A stretch of 64,000 nt of DNA from DASZBX01 sp035943635 (GTDB lineage Bacteria; Actinomycetota; Actinomycetes; Streptomycetales; Catenulisporaceae): the NCBI GenBank assembly GCA_035943635.1, contig DASZBX010000055.1, positions 111,031 through 175,030 of the forward strand. The letters are read 5' to 3'. Position numbers and translations under genes: made by a program. Shown here piece after piece: positions 60,194 through 64,000 of the stretch; the first letter of the stretch is position 1; every line of letters starts with the position of its first letter. The notes beneath the pieces were generated by a model, which was not told the origin of the DNA, made no database searches, and saw only the letters and a program-made list of their open reading frames with translations.

Positions 60194-60269
60194 AACAGGC
60201 AGCGCGCACCCGGCCCGGCCGCGCGCTGTGACAGAAAACTCACCGCCGAGAAGTCATGAGGACCTGTTC

Positions 60270-60412
60270 GGAGTTCAGATCAAGATCAGCGAAACGGCTC
60301 AGCGCCGAGCCTGGGCGTGCGCCGGGTGCGTCCTCATACCCGGTCGTCTGTGGACGTACCCGGCGTGCGGCCAGGCGACGGCGATCAGCCGTTTCGCCTT
60401 GATCTGAACTCC
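60270..60412. repeat. Inverted repeat bounding 143 bp, next to the LacI gene end
   Basis: Left arm 60270-60299 (ggagttcagatcaag, then agcgaaacggct) and right arm 60387-60412 are complementary except for a 3-base insert. The right arm ends exactly at the LacI stop codon. It may be a MITE-like insertion or a long-range terminator; no gene lies inside. Confidence 0.75.
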
Positions 60413-61467
60413 TAGATCGAACCCGCCGCCGGTCCGGTGCTCCCGCGCGCGATCAGCTCCGCGGCCAGCTCGATGCTCAGCGCGTCGTGCGCGTGGCCGT
60501 CCATCTGCCGCATCAGCATGGTCACGGCCACCCGGCCCATCTCCAGCAGCGGCTGGCGGACCGTGGTCAGCTGCGGGGTGGTGGCTCGGCTGACGTCGAT
60601 GTCGTCGAAGCCGGTGACGGACACGTCCCGGGGCACGCGCAGTCCGCGCGCGGCCGCCGCCTCCAGCACGCCGACCGCGACCTTGTCGTTGAAACACACG
60701 ATCGCGGTGGGCCGCTGCGGCAGGGCGAGCAGTTCGTGCCCGGCGATCAGGCCGGTCTCGGCCTTGGGCTCGCCGTGCCGCATCAGGTCCGGGTTGCCCA
60801 TCACCCCGGCCTCGGACAGCGCGGTCAGGTGCCCGGCCACCCGGTCGTCGCGGGCCAGCCAGTGCGGCGGGCCGGTGATCACGCCGATCCGGCGGTGGCC
60901 GAGGCCGACCAGGTGCCGGGTCACCGCGCGGGCGCCGCCGAAGTGGGACGCCGTGATCGACACCACGCCGCGCGGCACCGGGATCCGCGGGTCCACCACG
61001 ACCAGCGGGTAGCCGCGCGCGGTGGCCGCCTCCAGGTCGCCGAGCGGTTCCGGCGGCAGGATCAGCACCGCTCCGGCGGTGTCCCGGCGGCCGGGCAGTT
61101 CGCGCAGCACCGGGGAGTCCACCCCGGCGTCGCCGGCGTCCAGGATCATCCGCTGGCCGTGCAGGGCCAGGGTCTCGGCCACCGAGGTCACGATCAGGCC
61201 GAAGTAGTCGGTCAGCAGGTAGGGGCAGCGGACGAACACCGGCAGGCCCGGGGCGACCGGGGTGCGCCGGCGCGGGGTCGGGGCCGCCGGGCCGAGCCGG
61301 TCGAAGACCTCCTGGACCCGCCGCTCGGTGTCCGGGGCGACGTTGCCCTGCCCGTTGAGCACCCGGGAGACCGTCGCGATGGACAGTCCGGTCTCGGCCG
61401 CGACCATCCGGACCGTGGACCGGACCGGTGATCCGGAACCGGGTGAAACAGATGGTTGTTTCATCAC
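60412..61467 (-). CDS. LacI-family transcriptional regulator
   Basis: 351 residues. The HTH is MVAAETGLSIATVSRVLNGQ at residues 21-40, with hinge region ERRVQEVFDRLGP. The sugar-binding domain has typical blocks (RRIGVITGPPHWLARDDRVA, PTAIVCFNDKVAVGVLEAAA, VTGFDDIDVSRATTPQLTTV). It is divergent from the GH18 enzyme gene and probably represses it in the absence of a chitooligosaccharide or similar sugar. The first two Met codons (61467 and 61464) are both possible starts. Confidence 0.93.
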   Translation of the reverse strand: MMKQPSVSPGSGSPVRSTVRMVAAETGLSIATVSRVLNGQGNVAPDTERRVQEVFDRLGPAAPTPRRRTPVAPGLPVFVRCPYLLTDYFGLIVTSVAETLALHGQRMILDAGDAGVDSPVLRELPGRRDTAGAVLILPPEPLGDLEAATARGYPLVVVDPRIPVPRGVVSITASHFGGARAVTRHLVGLGHRRIGVITGPPHWLARDDRVAGHLTALSEAGVMGNPDLMRHGEPKAETGLIAGHELLALPQRPTAIVCFNDKVAVGVLEAAAARGLRVPRDVSVTGFDDIDVSRATTPQLTTVRQPLLEMGRVAVTMLMRQMDGHAHDALSIELAAELIARGSTGPAAGSI

Positions 61468-61798
61468 CCCGCCATAACAATGCTTCGCAGTTAAGCCTAG
61501 TTCTCGTCAAAGTAGTTGACGCCATTTCACCGCACTGCTGGAATCACAGTCGCATTACGTTTCTGAACTGTTTCAGAAGCGAGACCCATCCTTCTCCCGC
61601 CCACAAGGGCTCCCAGCCGCACCCGCCCGCGGTGGCCGAACCGGTCTGCACCGACCGGCGCCGGCCGGACGCGGGCCGCACCGACATCAGACCGACCTGG
61701 CGGCGAACCGGTCGGTTTACTCGACAGAGCGCTCTCCCGACCTCGGTCGGCGAGCCGGCGCGCGGCCGGGCGGGCCCTTGACGAATAAGAGGTCATTC
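61468..61798. promoter_or_regulatory. Divergent control region with a LacI-like dyad
   Basis: TTCTGAA (61561-61567) and TTCAGAA (61572-61578) form an inverted repeat with a 4-base centre, within ttacgtttctgaactg. LacI-type operators are dyads of this sort. The other sequence in the 331 bases is GC-rich, with no clear gene. Confidence 0.5.
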
Positions 61799-64000
61799 AT
61801 GCGCAAGACGCACGTCAGAGTGCTGTCGCTGATCGCCGGCGCGGCACTGGTCACCGGAGGCCTGGTGCTCGCCGGCGCCGGCGCCGCGCAGGCCGCTCCG
61901 GCCTACCCGGCGCACTACGCCGCGCCCTATCTCCAGATCGGCTCCTCGGACGCCGGGGACATGGCCGCGGACAAGGCGGCCACCGGGCTGAAGTACTACA
62001 CCCTCGCGTTCCTGATCCCGCAGTCCGGTTGTACTCCGCAGTGGGAGGATGACGGCAGTGGTGTCGGGGCGTTCAACTCGCAGATCAGCTCGTTGCAGGC
62101 AGCCGGCGGCAACGTGATCATCTCCTCCGGCGGTGCGGACGGCGGCGAACTCGCGCAGACCTGCACCTCGGTGACGTCGCTGACCGCCGCGTACGCGAAC
62201 ATCGTGAACACCACCGGCGTGGACCGGCTCGACTTCGACATCGAAGGCGGCGTGCTCTCGGACACCGCGTCCACCGCCCGGCGCGACCAGGCGCTGGCCG
62301 CCCTGCAGGCCCAGAACCCGGCCGTGCAGGTCGACTTCACCCTCGCGGTCGCCCCCAACGGCCTGCCCACCGGCACCGGCTCCGAGTACGCGCTGCTGCA
62401 GGACGCGAAGTCCAAGGGCGTGAAGGTGTCCGTGGTCGACCTCATGACGATGGACTTCGGCGACGGGCAGAACGCCCTGAACGACGCCGAGTCCGCCGCC
62501 CAGGCCACCGCCGGGCAGCTGTCCGGCCTGTACGGGATCTCCACCTCCGCGGCCTACGCGATGATGGGCCTGACCCCGATCGCCGGCCAGAACGACGACA
62601 ACGAGAACTTCACCATCGCCGACGCCACCACCCTGGAGAGCTTCGCCGCGGCCAACGGCGTCGCAGAGCTCTCCTTCTGGGAGGTGGACGGCTACGACAA
62701 GGGCACCGGGTACCAGTACTCGTCGATCTTCAACAAGATCACCGGCACCACCGGCGGTGGCGGCACTCCGCCGCCGACCGGCGCGACCGGCCCGGTGACC
62801 GGCTACCAGGGCCTGTGCCTGGACGACCGCAGCGCCAGCACCGCCGACTTCAACCCGATCCAGGTCTACACCTGCAACGGCACCGCCGCGCAGAGCTGGA
62901 CCGTGGAGTCCGACGGCTCGCTGCAGACGCTCGGCAAGTGCCTGGACGTGAACGCGGCCGGCACCGCCAACGGCACCCTGGTCGACCTCTACACCTGCAA
63001 CGGCACCGCCGCGCAGGTCTGGCAGCCGCAGTCCAACGGCGAACTGCTCAACCCGAACTCCGGCAAGTGCCTGGACGACACCGGCTTCGGCGCGGCGGGC
63101 ACCCAGGTGCAGATCTGGGCCTGCGCCGCCAGCTCGAACCAGCAGTGGACCCTGCCCGGCGGCGGGGGCGGAACCACGCCCCCCGGCGGCGGCACGGCCC
63201 CGAACCTGGGGTCGAACGTCTACATCTTCACCACCTCCATGTCGACCACGACGATCCAGAACGACATCAACGCGGTCTACAACACCCAGCAGTCCAACCA
63301 GTTCGGCACCCAGCGCTACGAGCTGATGTTCGAACCGGGCACGTACAACGTGAACATCCCGGTCGGCTTCTACACCGAGGTGGTGGGCCTGGGCCAGAAC
63401 CCGTCCCAGACGGTCATCACCGGCGGCGGCATCCACGCCGACGCGGCCTGGGCCGGCGGCAACGCGACCACGAACTTCTGGCGCGGGGTGGAGAACATCA
63501 CCATCGACCCGTCCTCCGGCTCGACCGAGTGGGCCGTGTCCCAGGCCGACCCGATGCGCCGGGTGCAGGTCGACGGCAACCTGGTCCTGGACGACGACAC
63601 CTCGGGCAACACCTCGAGCAACTGGTCCTCCGGCGGCTTCGTCAGCGACTCTGTGGTCACCGGCCAGGTCAACTCCGGCACCCAGCAGCAGTACATCTCC
63701 CGCAACGACCAGTACGGCTCGTGGACCGGGTCGAACTGGAACATGGTGTTCGTCGGTGACACCGGCGTGCCCGGCACCAGCTTCCCGATCCCGCCGGACA
63801 CGACCGTGAGCCAGACCCCGACGATCGCGGAGAAGCCGTACGTCTACACCGACTCCTCGGGCAACTGGGACGTGTTCGTCCCCGGCGACCGCACCAACGC
63901 CCAGGGCGCCAGCTGGAGCGGCGGCAACACCGCGGGCACCTCGCTGCCGATCAGCGACTTCTTCATCGCGACCCCCAGCAACACGGTCGCGCAGATCAAC
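61799..64000 (+). CDS. Secreted GH18 chitinase-like enzyme with ricin-type CBM13 and beta-helix domains (runs off right edge)
   Basis: The ATG at 61799 follows AGAGG. At least 734 residues are seen. A Sec signal peptide (MRKTHVRVLSLIAGAALVTG ... AQA) leads to a glycoside-hydrolase-18 domain (residues about 35-315). Its catalytic motif DxxDxE appears as RLDFDIEGG near residue 143, with the general acid Glu. A Gly/Pro linker (GGGGTPPPTGATG) precedes a ricin-B-type CBM13 (about 333-452, with QSWTVE, QVWQPQ, QQWTLP QxW repeats and CNGTAA). A second linker leads to a pectate-lyase-like beta-helix domain (SNVYIFTTSMSTTTIQNDIN, RYELMFEPGTYNVNIPVGFY). The 3' end is outside the window. Likely degrades an insoluble N-acetylglucosamine-containing or related polymer; LacI control fits. 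Confidence 0.9.
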   Translation, partial: MRKTHVRVLSLIAGAALVTGGLVLAGAGAAQAAPAYPAHYAAPYLQIGSSDAGDMAADKAATGLKYYTLAFLIPQSGCTPQWEDDGSGVGAFNSQISSLQAAGGNVIISSGGADGGELAQTCTSVTSLTAAYANIVNTTGVDRLDFDIEGGVLSDTASTARRDQALAALQAQNPAVQVDFTLAVAPNGLPTGTGSEYALLQDAKSKGVKVSVVDLMTMDFGDGQNALNDAESAAQATAGQLSGLYGISTSAAYAMMGLTPIAGQNDDNENFTIADATTLESFAAANGVAELSFWEVDGYDKGTGYQYSSIFNKITGTTGGGGTPPPTGATGPVTGYQGLCLDDRSASTADFNPIQVYTCNGTAAQSWTVESDGSLQTLGKCLDVNAAGTANGTLVDLYTCNGTAAQVWQPQSNGELLNPNSGKCLDDTGFGAAGTQVQIWACAASSNQQWTLPGGGGGTTPPGGGTAPNLGSNVYIFTTSMSTTTIQNDINAVYNTQQSNQFGTQRYELMFEPGTYNVNIPVGFYTEVVGLGQNPSQTVITGGGIHADAAWAGGNATTNFWRGVENITIDPSSGSTEWAVSQADPMRRVQVDGNLVLDDDTSGNTSSNWSSGGFVSDSVVTGQVNSGTQQQYISRNDQYGSWTGSNWNMVFVGDTGVPGTSFPIPPDTTVSQTPTIAEKPYVYTDSSGNWDVFVPGDRTNAQGASWSGGNTAGTSLPISDFFIATPSNTVAQIN

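Noticed and set aside
61793..63436. 547-codon minus-strand frame
   Set aside because: Antisense to the GH18 enzyme, whose plus-strand reading has a signal peptide, catalytic motif and QxW repeats.

Overview
The window is chromosomal DNA of a high-GC filamentous actinobacterium. The signs are strong third-position G/C codon use, GTG starts, Tat-type secretion signals, a SARP/AfsR regulator, F420- and LLM-type oxidoreductases, many one-gene regulators (LysR, TetR, LacI, ROK, MEDS/anti-sigma) and a pSAM2-type replication protein. A Streptomyces/Catenulispora-like relative fits, but the genus cannot be fixed from this sequence. No rRNA, tRNA or CRISPR array was found.

Layout. 1-9.7 kb: assorted housekeeping and accessory enzymes (Nudix, ChrB-like, PfkB kinase, Old Yellow Enzyme, two metallo-hydrolases, DUF4232 lipoprotein) mixed with broken genes (MFS, LanC-like and DUF347 fragments, aldo/keto reductase, PEBP). 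9.7-19 kb: MEDS/anti-sigma switch, hemerythrin, secreted purple-acid-phosphatase-like enzyme, two decayed genes, a secreted protein, and a divergent aldo/keto reductase and LysR pair. 19.0-31.7 kb: a Tat-exported phospholipase C/phosphoesterase gene split by an approximately 10,975-bp integrative element. 31.8-41.1 kb: Nudix, flavin reductase, and a sulfonate/taurine uptake and desulfonation operon (binding protein, permease, ATPase, LLM monooxygenase, TauD dioxygenase), followed by a ROK regulator. 41.7-47 kb: small secreted peptide, large SARP-NB-ARC-TPR regulator and a glycosyltransferase-like protein. 47-58 kb: acyl-CoA/lipid-type catabolic genes (thioesterase, acyl-CoA dehydrogenase, APH-like kinase, LLM oxidoreductase, SDR, hydrolases) under TetR regulators, two promoters of which share one palindromic operator. 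58-64 kb: small hypotheticals, a beta-lactamase-like remnant, a LacI regulator and a divergent secreted GH18 chitinase-like multidomain enzyme that runs off the window.

Most notable system: the integrated element at 19664-30638. It carries a large serine integrase, a RepSA-like replication initiator coupled to two tiny genes, a divergent GntR repressor with palindromic operators, two tandem HTH regulators, a three-gene operon of unknown proteins, an XRE-TPR regulator and a GNAT acetyltransferase. No TraB/FtsK translocase or relaxase is visible. Its ends reconstruct an attP of two 17-bp inverted arms around a central GA. Removing the element joins the two phospholipase halves exactly in frame (...RQ-D-LAFYY...), so excision should restore an intact secreted phosphoesterase of about 556 residues. 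Two large palindromes (24835-24917 and 30354-30525) lie in its non-coding parts and are candidates for replication or transfer origins.

The flanking chromosome is rich in truncated genes (at least nine remnants), which suggests an accessory, rearranging region.
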